Assembly (NCBI GenBank): GCA_002427535.1
Contig: DIRK01000058.1
Span: forward strand, 1-64,000
DNA from: Mageeibacillus sp. UBA5438
Lineage (GTDB): Bacteria; Bacillota; Clostridia; Saccharofermentanales; DTU023
DNA: 64,000 nucleotides
Reading direction: 5' to 3'
Part shown: piece by piece, positions 8,607-17,368 of the stretch
Layout: every line of letters starts with the position of its first letter
Numbering within the stretch: the stretch's first letter is position 1
Notes under the pieces: generated by a model
What the model was told of the DNA's origin: nothing
The model's database searches: none
Seen by the model: the letters and a program-made list of their open reading frames with translations, nothing else
Program-made: the position numbers and the translations under genes

Positions 8607-10394
8607 TTATTCATAAATGTCCGATAAAACCCCTCTGCCCTCCAACAAGATGTAATAATCCTTCATAAAGCGGTACATCCGCACCGGATAGTCGCCCAAA
8701 TCAAGCCCGTGTCGCTTCTTATGCAGCCCCCACATGGACCACAGCATCCCGCCGAGCGCGGCGTAAAGGTAGAGTCTTACGATTTCCGTCTCATCGGGAT
8801 CGCGCCCCAGATGCAGACGAAGCGCCAGGAGGAGGCGTTCTTCATTAAAGTTTGCGTCGATTGCGAACATGGCCACATCCATCAGGGGATCCGACATACC
8901 CGAAAACTCCCAGTTCGTAATGAACAGGCCGCCCGTCTTTTTGCGGATGACATTTGCGTAAAGATAGTCGCCGTGACACAACACCGGGTCAACATCGAGA
9001 TGCGCTTTTAAAAAAAGCAGTCGCTCCATCTTCTGCTTCATCTCCTCAATATCGCGGAAAGGCACACCCCCTGTCTGCTCAACCAGTGATTCATAATGAG
9101 AAAACATCTTCACAATATCGTAATGACGATCGATTCGAAGCTTTCTGTCGTGTATCTGCCGGATGAGCTGCATGCTATCCGAAAGATCACGGTCGTTCAT
9201 GGGATCCACATAGTGGGATTCGTCCGCAAAACGTGTAATGCGAATACCGCTCGACACATCGCTGTCCAACAATTCCTCCGCCACCTCAAGCGGTGCCAGG
9301 ATGTCGTAGACATGCTTCACACTCGCATGGTCGTACAAAGAAACCTCTTCTTCACCGGGAATGCGGATGACATAGGCATCCTCACGCACGTCGAAGCGAT
9401 ACATCTCGCTGTCCCACTCGTCCTCAAGCAGTTCAATGGATTCGATGTCCTCCACTAGAAGCGGGGCGGCGGACGGAAAATGGGCGATGATCTCTCTTTT
9501 TAGATCATCGTAATGCGATTCATCGTAATGGCGCACCTGATCAAGATGGTTGAACTCATACACATAACCTGTCTGCACATTGGCCTTCATTTGGAAATCG
9601 TTGAAATTTTCCTTCAAAATCTCCTCCCAGTAGTAATGCGTCGCCTCACCCCGGCCGTAATAGTCATTGAGCAATATTTTCAAACGCTCGGACATCTCAC
9701 GGTTCAGATAAGCCGGTCCCACCACCGTCAGGCTGTCCTTCCCCCCGACCCGAATGTTTTTTATCCAACCCATCGGGGAGGTGCTGACACACCAGTCATT
9801 GGTGTCACCTTCGCAATACACACAGCAGTACCAGCTTGTGGCCTCATAAAGGTTAAAGAAATTCTTCTCGATATAGGTGTCCGCCACCAAAATATAGGTA
9901 TTGTCGAGTTTGTCGGCGGCATGGTAGAGGCTCGCGTAGTTATTAATCGTCGCAAAATCGGGATTGTAAACCAGCGTGACACCGTAGCGGTCAACCAGGT
10001 AGTCATAGGCCTCCATCTGGTAGCCCACCACCAGGGTAATGTCGAAAATTCCACGATCTTGGAGCTGTTCGATCTGGCGCTCGATCATGATCTCGCCTTT
10101 GACCTTCAAAAAACCGCCGGGTATTTCATCCACCGTCCCCAGCGCGGAAGAGGTGAAGCCCGCAGCCAATACGATCGCGTTTTTCACTTTGTAGGGTTCA
10201 AGAAAAACAAGTCCCTCATCTGTCACACGCAAACCGTCGTCAAGGCGCAGCAAATAATGTTGGTCGAGCGCCCGTTGAATCACGCGGTTAATCGTACCCA
10301 GCGACATGCCGCATGTGGCCGCAAGATTTCTTTGGGTCTGTTGAGGATCCTTTAATAACTCCCTCAGAATGATGACAGTGTTTCCTTGACTCAT
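8607..10394 (-). CDS. HTH / degenerate cytidylyltransferase / kinase-like (paralogue C)
   Basis: Three-domain paralogue of 595 residues with an HTH at residues 18-40 (QTQRNLAATCGMSLGTIN). The start at 10394 (MSQGN) follows a short intergenic region carrying a TATAAT; a longer frame to 10517 would run into the upstream gene. The cytidylyltransferase loop is ILAAG-like (VLAAGFTSSALG) but lacks the arginine, and the PK lysine is Gly (IPGGFLKVKG). The kinase keeps His474, Asp476 and Asn481 (HGDYLYAN) but the metal-binding aspartate is Asn494 (ITNWEFSG). Transferase activity is very unlikely and kinase activity doubtful. Choline or nucleotide binding may remain. Confidence 0.8.
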   Translation of the reverse strand: MSQGNTVIILRELLKDPQQTQRNLAATCGMSLGTINRVIQRALDQHYLLRLDDGLRVTDEGLVFLEPYKVKNAIVLAAGFTSSALGTVDEIPGGFLKVKGEIMIERQIEQLQDRGIFDITLVVGYQMEAYDYLVDRYGVTLVYNPDFATINNYASLYHAADKLDNTYILVADTYIEKNFFNLYEATSWYCCVYCEGDTNDWCVSTSPMGWIKNIRVGGKDSLTVVGPAYLNREMSERLKILLNDYYGRGEATHYYWEEILKENFNDFQMKANVQTGYVYEFNHLDQVRHYDESHYDDLKREIIAHFPSAAPLLVEDIESIELLEDEWDSEMYRFDVREDAYVIRIPGEEEVSLYDHASVKHVYDILAPLEVAEELLDSDVSSGIRITRFADESHYVDPMNDRDLSDSMQLIRQIHDRKLRIDRHYDIVKMFSHYESLVEQTGGVPFRDIEEMKQKMERLLFLKAHLDVDPVLCHGDYLYANVIRKKTGGLFITNWEFSGMSDPLMDVAMFAIDANFNEERLLLALRLHLGRDPDETEIVRLYLYAALGGMLWSMWGLHKKRHGLDLGDYPVRMYRFMKDYYILLEGRGVLSDIYE

Positions 10395-10411
10395 ACGCAC
10401 CCCGTCTACTT

Positions 10412-10423
10412 GTATAATTATAC
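10412..10423. promoter_or_regulatory. 12-bp perfect palindrome with TATAAT before paralogue C
   Basis: GTATAATTATAC is a perfect palindrome that includes a -10-like TATAAT on the minus strand, 18 bases before the start of paralogue C, and spans the stop codon of paralogue D. A related TATAATTAT stands before paralogue B (about 8589-8598). It could be the core promoter, an operator for one of the HTH proteins, or both. Confidence 0.4.
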
Positions 10424-12178
10424 CATGGCAAGCGGGTAAAAGTCCTTCAAATAGCGGTACATCTTTAAGGGATAGGCTCCAAGATCGAAACCTGAACGCT
10501 TTCTTTGCAGCCCCCACATGGACCAGAGAAGACCCCCCAAAGCGACATAAAGATACAGGCGGATCAACTCTTCTTGTGTGGGCGCACGGCCCAAATATAA
10601 AGCAAGCGAAAGATCCAAGCGCGCTTGGTCAAAATAGGAGTAAATGCCAAACATCGCCACATCCATAAGCGGGTCGCTCATGCCGGCAAATTCCCAATTA
10701 ATAATGAACAAACCGCCCGTGGTTTTACGGACGACATGGGCGTACAGATAATCACCGTGGCAAAGCACAGGCTCGATATTGAGACGCTCCTTGATTTTTA
10801 GAAGATTTCTCATCTTGGCCTTGACATCGTCAATGTCACGAAACGGCATGCCGCCCGTGCGGTACACCTTGTTTTCATAGTAAGCCGTCATTTTCTCAAT
10901 ATCGTAATCGTAGTCGACCTTAAGCTTCCTGTCATGGATCAGGCGTATCAGCTGCATGCTGTCAGCAAGGTCCCGGTCATCGAAGGGATCGACAAAAGAC
11001 GAACGCTCGACATAGCGCGTGACACGGATCCCTGTCGGGATATCAAAATTTAACACCTCATCGGTCACCTCTAAGGGCGCCAATAGCTCATAGGTTTGTT
11101 TGACCTTGGCATTGTCAATAAACGCTTCGCAGTTTTTATCCGGTACGCGAAGCACATACTCATGGCGGTCGATCACAAATTTGTAAACGTCATAGGCGAC
11201 TTCATCCGCTAATGGCGTGATTTTTTCAATTTTTTCAGATGAAATCGACCACGCATCCGCGTAGTACGCCGCAATCTGATCCCTGACTTCTTTTAGGTAA
11301 GCCTTGTCATAGGCATGCACATCTTCAATACGTGTGAATTCATAGACCTTACCCGTCTGGATATTCGCCCTTTTCGGGAAATCTTCAAAATGCTCCAAAA
11401 GGCGCGCCTGCCAATAGGCGTTTGTCATCTCCGCTTCGCTGATATTGTGCTCAAAAAAGGATCGGATATTTTCACTCATGAAACAATCGTAGTAGGCCGG
11501 CCCCACGACGGTCATGCAATTTTTGCCTCCCAAGCGCATATTTTTTATTTTGCCGCCGGGCGTGACATCGACACACCAGTCCGAGGTCTCCCCCTCACAA
11601 TAGCTCACCGAATACCAGGCATAGGGTTCGTAGCGATGAAAAAGATTCTCCTCTAAGTAGCTGTCCGCCACGAGCAGGTAAGTATTATCCAGATAATCCA
11701 AGGCATACATGAGACTTGCGAAGTTGTTGATTTTGCTGAAGTCGGGATTGTAGATCAATTTGACCCCGTAGCGGTCAACTAAATAGTCATAGCTTTCCAT
11801 CCGAAAACCGACGACAATGGCGATTTCACGAATCCCGCGCTCCAAAAGCTGTTCAATCTGCCGCTCAATCATGATCTCCCCTTTCACCTCGAGGAAACCG
11901 GGCGGCATGGTGGCAGATAGGGATAGAGCGCTTGCTGAAAAACCCGCGGCAAGAATAATGGCGTTTTTCACCTGATAGGGTACAAGCCAATCGAAACCGG
12001 CTTCGGTGACATAAAGTCCCTCTTCGCGGCGTTCAAGATATTTTTTTTCGATGGCACGGTTGACGACATGATTTACGGTCCCCAATGAGAGACCGCAACG
12101 ATCCGCCAGCTGCCTTTGAGACAGACGGCCGTTTTCAATCAATTCACGAAGTATCGGGACCGCATTTTCAGCCTTCAT
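10418..12178 (-). CDS. HTH / degenerate cytidylyltransferase / degenerate choline kinase (paralogue D)
   Basis: Three-domain paralogue of 586 residues, closest in sequence to paralogue C. The HTH (LSQRQLADRCGLSLGTVN) is at residues 17-34. The nucleotide loop ILAAGFSASALS has no GxGxR arginine and the PK lysine is lost (MPPGFLEVKG). The kinase motif is HGDYLYAH, so Asn481 is His, and the metal-binding aspartate is Asn494 (IINWEFAG). The start at 12178 (MKAEN) fits the HTH boundary and the promoter at 12201-12230. It is the first gene of the D-C-B minus-strand series, which is divergent from the YidC-TagF gene. Confidence 0.8.
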   Translation of the reverse strand: MKAENAVPILRELIENGRLSQRQLADRCGLSLGTVNHVVNRAIEKKYLERREEGLYVTEAGFDWLVPYQVKNAIILAAGFSASALSLSATMPPGFLEVKGEIMIERQIEQLLERGIREIAIVVGFRMESYDYLVDRYGVKLIYNPDFSKINNFASLMYALDYLDNTYLLVADSYLEENLFHRYEPYAWYSVSYCEGETSDWCVDVTPGGKIKNMRLGGKNCMTVVGPAYYDCFMSENIRSFFEHNISEAEMTNAYWQARLLEHFEDFPKRANIQTGKVYEFTRIEDVHAYDKAYLKEVRDQIAAYYADAWSISSEKIEKITPLADEVAYDVYKFVIDRHEYVLRVPDKNCEAFIDNAKVKQTYELLAPLEVTDEVLNFDIPTGIRVTRYVERSSFVDPFDDRDLADSMQLIRLIHDRKLKVDYDYDIEKMTAYYENKVYRTGGMPFRDIDDVKAKMRNLLKIKERLNIEPVLCHGDYLYAHVVRKTTGGLFIINWEFAGMSDPLMDVAMFGIYSYFDQARLDLSLALYLGRAPTQEELIRLYLYVALGGLLWSMWGLQRKRSGFDLGAYPLKMYRYLKDFYPLAMV

Positions 12179-12191
12179 TGACTTAGCCTCA

Positions 12192-12236
12192 CATGTGTTC
12201 AATATAGCATATGAAAGGCCGCCTTTTGAACATATG
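12192..12236 (-). promoter_or_regulatory. Promoter and inverted repeat upstream of paralogue D
   Basis: Minus-strand boxes TTCAAA (plus 12225-12230) and TATATT (plus 12201-12206) are 18 bases apart. Two arms, CATGTGTTCAA at 12192-12202 and TTGAACATATG at 12226-12236, are inverted complements at 10 of 11 positions and cover both boxes, as expected for an operator. The same GTTCA/TGAAC half-sites occur before the intact fusion gene (2716-2720 and 2745-2749). Confidence 0.45.
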
Positions 12237-12328
12237 ATCCATTCTCGGACTGGCGTGGCTGTGGTACCATCTAGGGGATCGATCGCGCCCATAAACAGCG
12301 CTCGAGACAGGGGGATTTTTGTCAGCCT

Positions 12329-14536
12329 ATGTCCGTCATTAACACCGTTTTCGGCATCCCGTTCGGATACCTCATGTACCTTCTCTACCAGCTTTCCAAA
12401 AACTACGGCATGGCCATTCTTTTGTTTACGCTGGTCACAAAAATCCTAATGTTTCCCCTGTCCTTAATCTCACAAAAAAATGCCATCATCATGGCCAAAA
12501 TACAACCGGCCTTAGACGACATCCGCCGCTTTCACGCGGGCAACAACCCCCTCATCATGGAGGAACAAAAAAAACTGTTCAAAGAAGAGGGCTACAGCAC
12601 ATGGAAAAGCCTTGTCCCCCTCCTTGTCCAGATCCCCATCATCTTGGGGCTCATCCATGTCATCTACCATCCGCTGCAGCATATCCTCCGCCTGGACGCG
12701 GCCACCCTCGATTTACTGTTGAATAAAACAGCTCAACTGTTGAATACGACCCGCGAGGCTTTAGGCTCGGGCGCCGAGTTGAAAATCATCGAAATGGTCG
12801 CCGAAAACCCGGCGCTCTTCCAAGGGATGAGCGGGGTCGAAAAGATCCTTGCCTTGGACATGCAGTTCTTGGGCGCAGATCTCAGCCATATCCCAAGCTT
12901 CTCCTCACTTCTTATCTTATTTCCCATTTTGTCGGGCGCAAGCGCCCTTCTTCTCGCCGTCTGCCAGAATCGCCATTACGTATTGCAGATCACGCAGAGC
13001 GCTTTTAGAAAATGGTCAATCAGCCTTTTCCTTGTGGCCTTCTCCTTTTTCTTCGCGCTCATCCTGCCCGCAGGTGTAGGACTCTACTGGATCGCGGGAA
13101 ACCTTTTGTCCGTCGCGGTGCTTTTCATATGTAATGGGATCTACGACCCCAAAAAACTTGTACCCGAAAGTTACTTCCAACCCAAAGGTAAGCGAAGCCG
13201 AAAGGAAAAAGAGGAAGAAAAAACACGCGAAAAGGCAAAGAAAGCCCGTCAAAAAGAAGACCGCAGACGTTTTATGGCAATAAAAGGCAAACAGCTTGTC
13301 TTCTACGCGGAAAACGCCAGCTATTACCGCTATTTCAAAGGATTCATCGACTACATCCTGAAGCACTCCGAACTTGTCATCCACTATGTCACAAGTGACC
13401 CCGAGGATCCTGTTTTAAGAAACGATCACCCGCGCCTTTTAGGCTACTACATCGGCCCGGTCGCCCTCATTTCCTTCATGATGCGCCTGGACGCCGACAT
13501 GCTCGTCATGACCATGCCCGACCTTGAAACCTACCATATCAAGCGCTCCATCGTACGAAAAGACGTTGAATACGTCTACCTGGACCACGGGATGACGAGT
13601 TTCCACCTGATGCTGAAAAAGGGAGCCCTCGATCATTTCGACACCATCTTCTGCTACGGGCCCAACCACGCCGATGAAGTGCGTGAGACGGAACGCGTGT
13701 ACGGATTGCCGCGGAAAAAACTCGTGAAAACGGGCTATCCGCTCCTCGACCAAATGATCGAAGGCGCCAAGGCCCTGGGGCCCATTCAAAACGACCCCAA
13801 GGTCATCATGATCGCCCCCTCTTGGCAAAAGGACAACATCATGGACTTCTGTCTCGATGATTTAATCATGCCTCTTTTGCAAACAGGCTACCGCGTGATC
13901 CTCCGACCGCACCCTGAATACGTGAAGCGCTTCCCCGACAAGATGGAAAGGCTCAAGACGCGCTACGAAAAGCACCTCGGCCCTTATTTTGACATTCAAA
14001 CCGAATACCAAAAAACAGAATCGGTGTACAGCGCCGACCTGGTCATCACGGACTGGTCCTCCATCGCGCAGGAATTTTCCTACGCCACAAAAAAACCCTC
14101 ACTTTTTATTAACACGCCCATGAAAATCATGAACCCTGAATACCAAAAAATACCGCTTGTCCCCCTCGACATTTCACTGCGCGATGAAATCGGCCGCTCC
14201 CTCGACTTGGAACAGCTGGATACCCTGCCCGCCCTGATTGAGTCCCTCATGAACGAAGGTGAAGCTTGGTGTCGTCGCATCGAACAGGTCGTCTCGGATA
14301 ATATCTATGACGTCGGCCGCGCGGCCGAAGGCGGAGGGCGCTACATCATCGAAACACTCTCGAAGAAAAAGCACGTTCAAAAGGAAAATGATGAGAAGCA
14401 AAACGCCCTTTTGGAACTCGATCACACATGGGAAGCCATGCGCAGTCAACTGAGCCAAGAAGAGGCCGTAATGCTATTAAAACAACTGGAAGATTTCCAA
14501 AGGATCACAAACGAACAGGAGGGCGATCATGCGTAA
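12329..14536 (+). CDS. YidC/Oxa1 insertase fused to CDP-glycerol glycerophosphotransferase (TagF-like)
   Basis: Residues about 1-265 match YidC: helix 1 (LLYQLSKNYGMAILLFTLVT), then a cytoplasmic hairpin (KIQPALDDIRRFH, NPLIMEEQKKLFKEEG), LVPLLVQIPIILGL, and later helices ending LPAGVGLYWIAGNLLS. The groove arginine of helix 1 is conservatively Lys. There is no lipobox. A charged linker (about 275-310, rich in KEER) leads to a Glyphos_transf domain: LRPHPEY and the hallmark LVITDWSSIAQEF. TagF-type enzymes polymerise glycerol phosphate or a similar unit from CDP-activated donors onto a lipid-linked primer. Tethering it to an insertase is unusual; the fused YidC part may serve as membrane anchor or channel. 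It overlaps the next gene by 8 bases. Confidence 0.85.
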   Translation: MSVINTVFGIPFGYLMYLLYQLSKNYGMAILLFTLVTKILMFPLSLISQKNAIIMAKIQPALDDIRRFHAGNNPLIMEEQKKLFKEEGYSTWKSLVPLLVQIPIILGLIHVIYHPLQHILRLDAATLDLLLNKTAQLLNTTREALGSGAELKIIEMVAENPALFQGMSGVEKILALDMQFLGADLSHIPSFSSLLILFPILSGASALLLAVCQNRHYVLQITQSAFRKWSISLFLVAFSFFFALILPAGVGLYWIAGNLLSVAVLFICNGIYDPKKLVPESYFQPKGKRSRKEKEEEKTREKAKKARQKEDRRRFMAIKGKQLVFYAENASYYRYFKGFIDYILKHSELVIHYVTSDPEDPVLRNDHPRLLGYYIGPVALISFMMRLDADMLVMTMPDLETYHIKRSIVRKDVEYVYLDHGMTSFHLMLKKGALDHFDTIFCYGPNHADEVRETERVYGLPRKKLVKTGYPLLDQMIEGAKALGPIQNDPKVIMIAPSWQKDNIMDFCLDDLIMPLLQTGYRVILRPHPEYVKRFPDKMERLKTRYEKHLGPYFDIQTEYQKTESVYSADLVITDWSSIAQEFSYATKKPSLFINTPMKIMNPEYQKIPLVPLDISLRDEIGRSLDLEQLDTLPALIESLMNEGEAWCRRIEQVVSDNIYDVGRAAEGGGRYIIETLSKKKHVQKENDEKQNALLELDHTWEAMRSQLSQEEAVMLLKQLEDFQRITNEQEGDHA

Positions 14537-16463
14537 AAAGATGTCCGCTTTCCTCCTTTTCACAGGCTACTTCCTTATCCGGACGAAGCCCGTACACGCC
14601 TACATTGATCCCGCGACGACGACCTATCTCATCCAAATTTTGTCGGCGCTTGTCATCACATTGGGCGTGACCGTCGGCGTGTTTTTCGGCCGCATCCGAC
14701 AGTTCTTTTTAAACTTCCGCGTCCGCATGACAGAACTTCGCATCCGCGTGTTCGAGCAAAAAAGAGAGGACAAGCAACCGCAAAAAATTGAAAAACAAGA
14801 AATCTCGTTGCCCTTCATAAAACGCTTCCTCCTCGCCTTACCAACCTCCGTCGCCCTCTTTTTCACCCTCGTAATCTTTGGCGTGTATGAGCTTTACATG
14901 AACAATCAAGAAGCCTTTATGTTCCCCCTCACATCCGTTCTCTTGTCGCTCATTCTCATCGCTCTTTTTGGAACGCTTTTATTGGCCCTCCTGATTGCTG
15001 TGTTTCGACACCATACCTTTTCGACGGTTCTGTCGATTGCCTTTGGACTTCTATTGGCCTTCAACCTTGAGGGCAATCTGTTGAACCTTTCTTTGGGCGA
15101 ACTGACAGGCGACAGCATCCCTTGGGAACTGTACCGGACAGAGGCGATCGTTAACCTGTTCGTCTGGATCGTACTCATCGGCCTTGTGGTTGTGATCGGC
15201 CACTACTTAAAAAACTTTTGGAAAGTCCTTGTAAGACTCGCCCCCGCCGTCATCCTTATGGCACAGATCATCGCCATGATCGTGATCTCCGCCACCGCGG
15301 CGCCCTCCACATTAGAGGACAACCTGTATTTGTCACGCCAGGGTATTTATGAAGTCGGCAAAAAGGAGAACATCGTCGTCATTGTGCTGGATCGTCTCGA
15401 CAACTGGTTCATCAATGACGTGCTGAAAGAAGAACCCGATTTTTTCGACCGTATGGACGGTTTCACGCGCTTCACGAACAACATCTCGCTTTACAGCCAA
15501 ACCTTCCCCTCCGTGGCCAATATGCTGACCGGTGAACGCTACGACTTTAACGACTACTGGGCCGATTATTTGGAAAATGCTTGGAAAACAGGTGATTTCA
15601 TCCCCCGATTAAAAGGGGCGGGTTACGAAAACCGCTTCTATATGGAGCGTAGCTACGCCTACCGGGACGCCCAAGATCTTCTAGGCCTTGCGGATAACAT
15701 CGTCGAAGGAAAAATCAGCATCGACCGCAAGGAGGCCGTCGGGCAATTTATGGGACTCTCCTCCTACCGCTATGTCCCCTTGGCCTTAAAACCCTTCTTT
15801 TGGACCTCCACTGAGGCATTCGGTAAGATCATCGATGTCAGTTTAGAAACAGCCCCCTATATCACAGATGACCTCGCCTTCTTCAAAGGTTTAAAAGAAG
15901 AGCGGTTGAAAATTGGGGAGGCCGAGAAGAATTTCCTGTTCATTCATTTGAATGGCCCCCATCCTCCCTACAATTTAGATGAATACGGAAACGAAGCGGA
16001 GCCCGGGCAGTCCTCCTATAAAATTCAGACGAAGGGGAGCTTTCGCATTGTCTTTGAATATTTGGACCAATTAAAGGCTCTCGGACTCTACGAGGACGCG
16101 ACCATCATTGTGACAGGCGACCACGGGGCGCGTTTATCTGACACACAGCCTTTGAGCTCCGCCATTGTGACAGGCCTGTTCGTCAAACCGAAAGGCGCGA
16201 TCGGCGAACCCATTAAGATCAACCGCGCGCCCTTGACCTCGGACAATCTGCGGGCCACCGTCATCGAAGCGGCGGGCATCGATGCCCCCCAGTACGGCCA
16301 GAGCTATTTTGAGGTGTCGCCCGATGAATTCGCCGTCCGCTTCCTCTTCCACCGCCTGTACGGTTCAGAGGACCAGCCGGCACGAGTCGAGGTATACCAG
16401 GTGCTGGGAGACGCAAACCAGTTCAACAACTGGATTCTTGTGGAAGAGGAGATTATCCGGTAA
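14529..16463 (+). CDS. Membrane AlkP-superfamily enzyme (sulfatase/LTA-synthase-like) with YIDPA N-terminus
   Basis: A 644-residue protein. The first 25 residues resemble a signal peptide and are followed by YIDPATTTYLIQIL and a helix, a small module found before several polysaccharide-linked enzymes. Four or five further helices run to about residue 260. The C-terminal domain (about 280-560) has the AlkP-fold metal motifs VIVLDRLDN and VTGDHGARL, a nucleophile region around SQTFPSVANMLTG, and FIHLNGPHPPY. LtaS-like enzymes move phosphoglycerol or phosphoethanolamine groups outside the cell. Translationally coupled to the YidC-TagF gene, it may extend or modify the same phosphate polymer. No licD gene is in the window, so this enzyme could be the missing phosphocholine transferase, but that is speculation. 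It ends 5 bases from a convergent gene. Confidence 0.8.
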   Translation: MRKKMSAFLLFTGYFLIRTKPVHAYIDPATTTYLIQILSALVITLGVTVGVFFGRIRQFFLNFRVRMTELRIRVFEQKREDKQPQKIEKQEISLPFIKRFLLALPTSVALFFTLVIFGVYELYMNNQEAFMFPLTSVLLSLILIALFGTLLLALLIAVFRHHTFSTVLSIAFGLLLAFNLEGNLLNLSLGELTGDSIPWELYRTEAIVNLFVWIVLIGLVVVIGHYLKNFWKVLVRLAPAVILMAQIIAMIVISATAAPSTLEDNLYLSRQGIYEVGKKENIVVIVLDRLDNWFINDVLKEEPDFFDRMDGFTRFTNNISLYSQTFPSVANMLTGERYDFNDYWADYLENAWKTGDFIPRLKGAGYENRFYMERSYAYRDAQDLLGLADNIVEGKISIDRKEAVGQFMGLSSYRYVPLALKPFFWTSTEAFGKIIDVSLETAPYITDDLAFFKGLKEERLKIGEAEKNFLFIHLNGPHPPYNLDEYGNEAEPGQSSYKIQTKGSFRIVFEYLDQLKALGLYEDATIIVTGDHGARLSDTQPLSSAIVTGLFVKPKGAIGEPIKINRAPLTSDNLRATVIEAAGIDAPQYGQSYFEVSPDEFAVRFLFHRLYGSEDQPARVEVYQVLGDANQFNNWILVEEEIIR

Positions 16464-16468
16464 AACCT

Positions 16469-17368
16469 TTAGTGACCCGGCGTTCTGAAACGATCGAAGA
16501 AATCCGAAGATAAAAGCGGATTGGCGGATACGCCTGAAACAAGTTCATTGTAACGCTTCGTAATGGCCTCACCGAGCGGCAGGTCGGGGAAGATCGCGTA
16601 GCGCAGATAAAAATCGAAAAGATCCACACCCGAATCATAAATTTCGCCCGCGATATCGGAGATAAAATGACGGCTGTTCGGAAGCGCGATATCCGAAATA
16701 AGCGGCACGCGGCTCCAGATCACACGCCATGAACCGATGGAAATCACCGGCAACGGGATGGGCCGGCGGTTTTTTTGCCGCTCACTGTCGCGGACGAAGC
16801 GCATGTCCTCCAAGATTACGCATAAATCAGACAGTGCTTCCGCGACCGACGAGCGCGGATAGCTTTGCTGCAATGTCAACCACCCGCATAAATACAGATA
16901 GTGGCAGGCACGCAGACGGATGAGATTTTGGATTTGCGCCAGTTCATCGCGGCGCTTCAGCGCCGCAAGCGTGGGAAACAACATGCACAGATCGCGATAA
17001 CTCAAGCTGTCCGCAAAATGCTCTAACTGCGCCCTGGTCTTCACCTGCTTTAGTTGAGTGGAAAGCCAGGTCGCGTGAGAGGGCGTATGTTCGCAGAGTG
17101 TTTCCGTCGGCAGAGGGTGCTTTTCACGGCATCCCTCGAGCGCTTCTTCTAAAGTCTTGTAAATAAGCGGGACGGGCCTTGCTAACCTCGGTCGAGGAAC
17201 CGGAGAGCTAACGCGTACGGGCGGCGCTTCAATCTCTAGCGGCCGGCGCCTCGTCGAAGGCTGACGCCTTTTGGGCGCGATTGAATTCTCCGCTTCCGGC
17301 AACCGGAGGGTCACCGGCCGAATAGCGCGGTTTTTTTCCTCATCGTCTTTTAACAGACGATCATCCAT
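16469..17368 (-). CDS. Protein of unknown function, partner of the ExbB/MotA-like protein
   Basis: A 299-residue soluble protein that I do not recognise. Residues 1-70 are basic, proline-rich and probably disordered; 70-299 appear helical, with segments such as SYRDLCMLFPTLAALKRRDE and LRACHYLYLCGWLTLQQ. There is no signal peptide or membrane helix. Its start overlaps the stop of the upstream gene at 17361 by 8 bases, so the two are made together and probably act together. Helical-repeat texture and pairing with a ZorA-like protein recall the EH-signature (ZorC) proteins of Zorya systems, but I see no motif that proves this. Confidence 0.6.
   Translation of the reverse strand: MDDRLLKDDEEKNRAIRPVTLRLPEAENSIAPKRRQPSTRRRPLEIEAPPVRVSSPVPRPRLARPVPLIYKTLEEALEGCREKHPLPTETLCEHTPSHATWLSTQLKQVKTRAQLEHFADSLSYRDLCMLFPTLAALKRRDELAQIQNLIRLRACHYLYLCGWLTLQQSYPRSSVAEALSDLCVILEDMRFVRDSERQKNRRPIPLPVISIGSWRVIWSRVPLISDIALPNSRHFISDIAGEIYDSGVDLFDFYLRYAIFPDLPLGEAITKRYNELVSGVSANPLLSSDFFDRFRTPGH

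Noticed and set aside
9513..10355. Long plus-strand open frame opposite paralogue C
   Set aside because: It is antisense to a gene with clear domains, lacks a start signal, and is explained by codon composition of the real gene.
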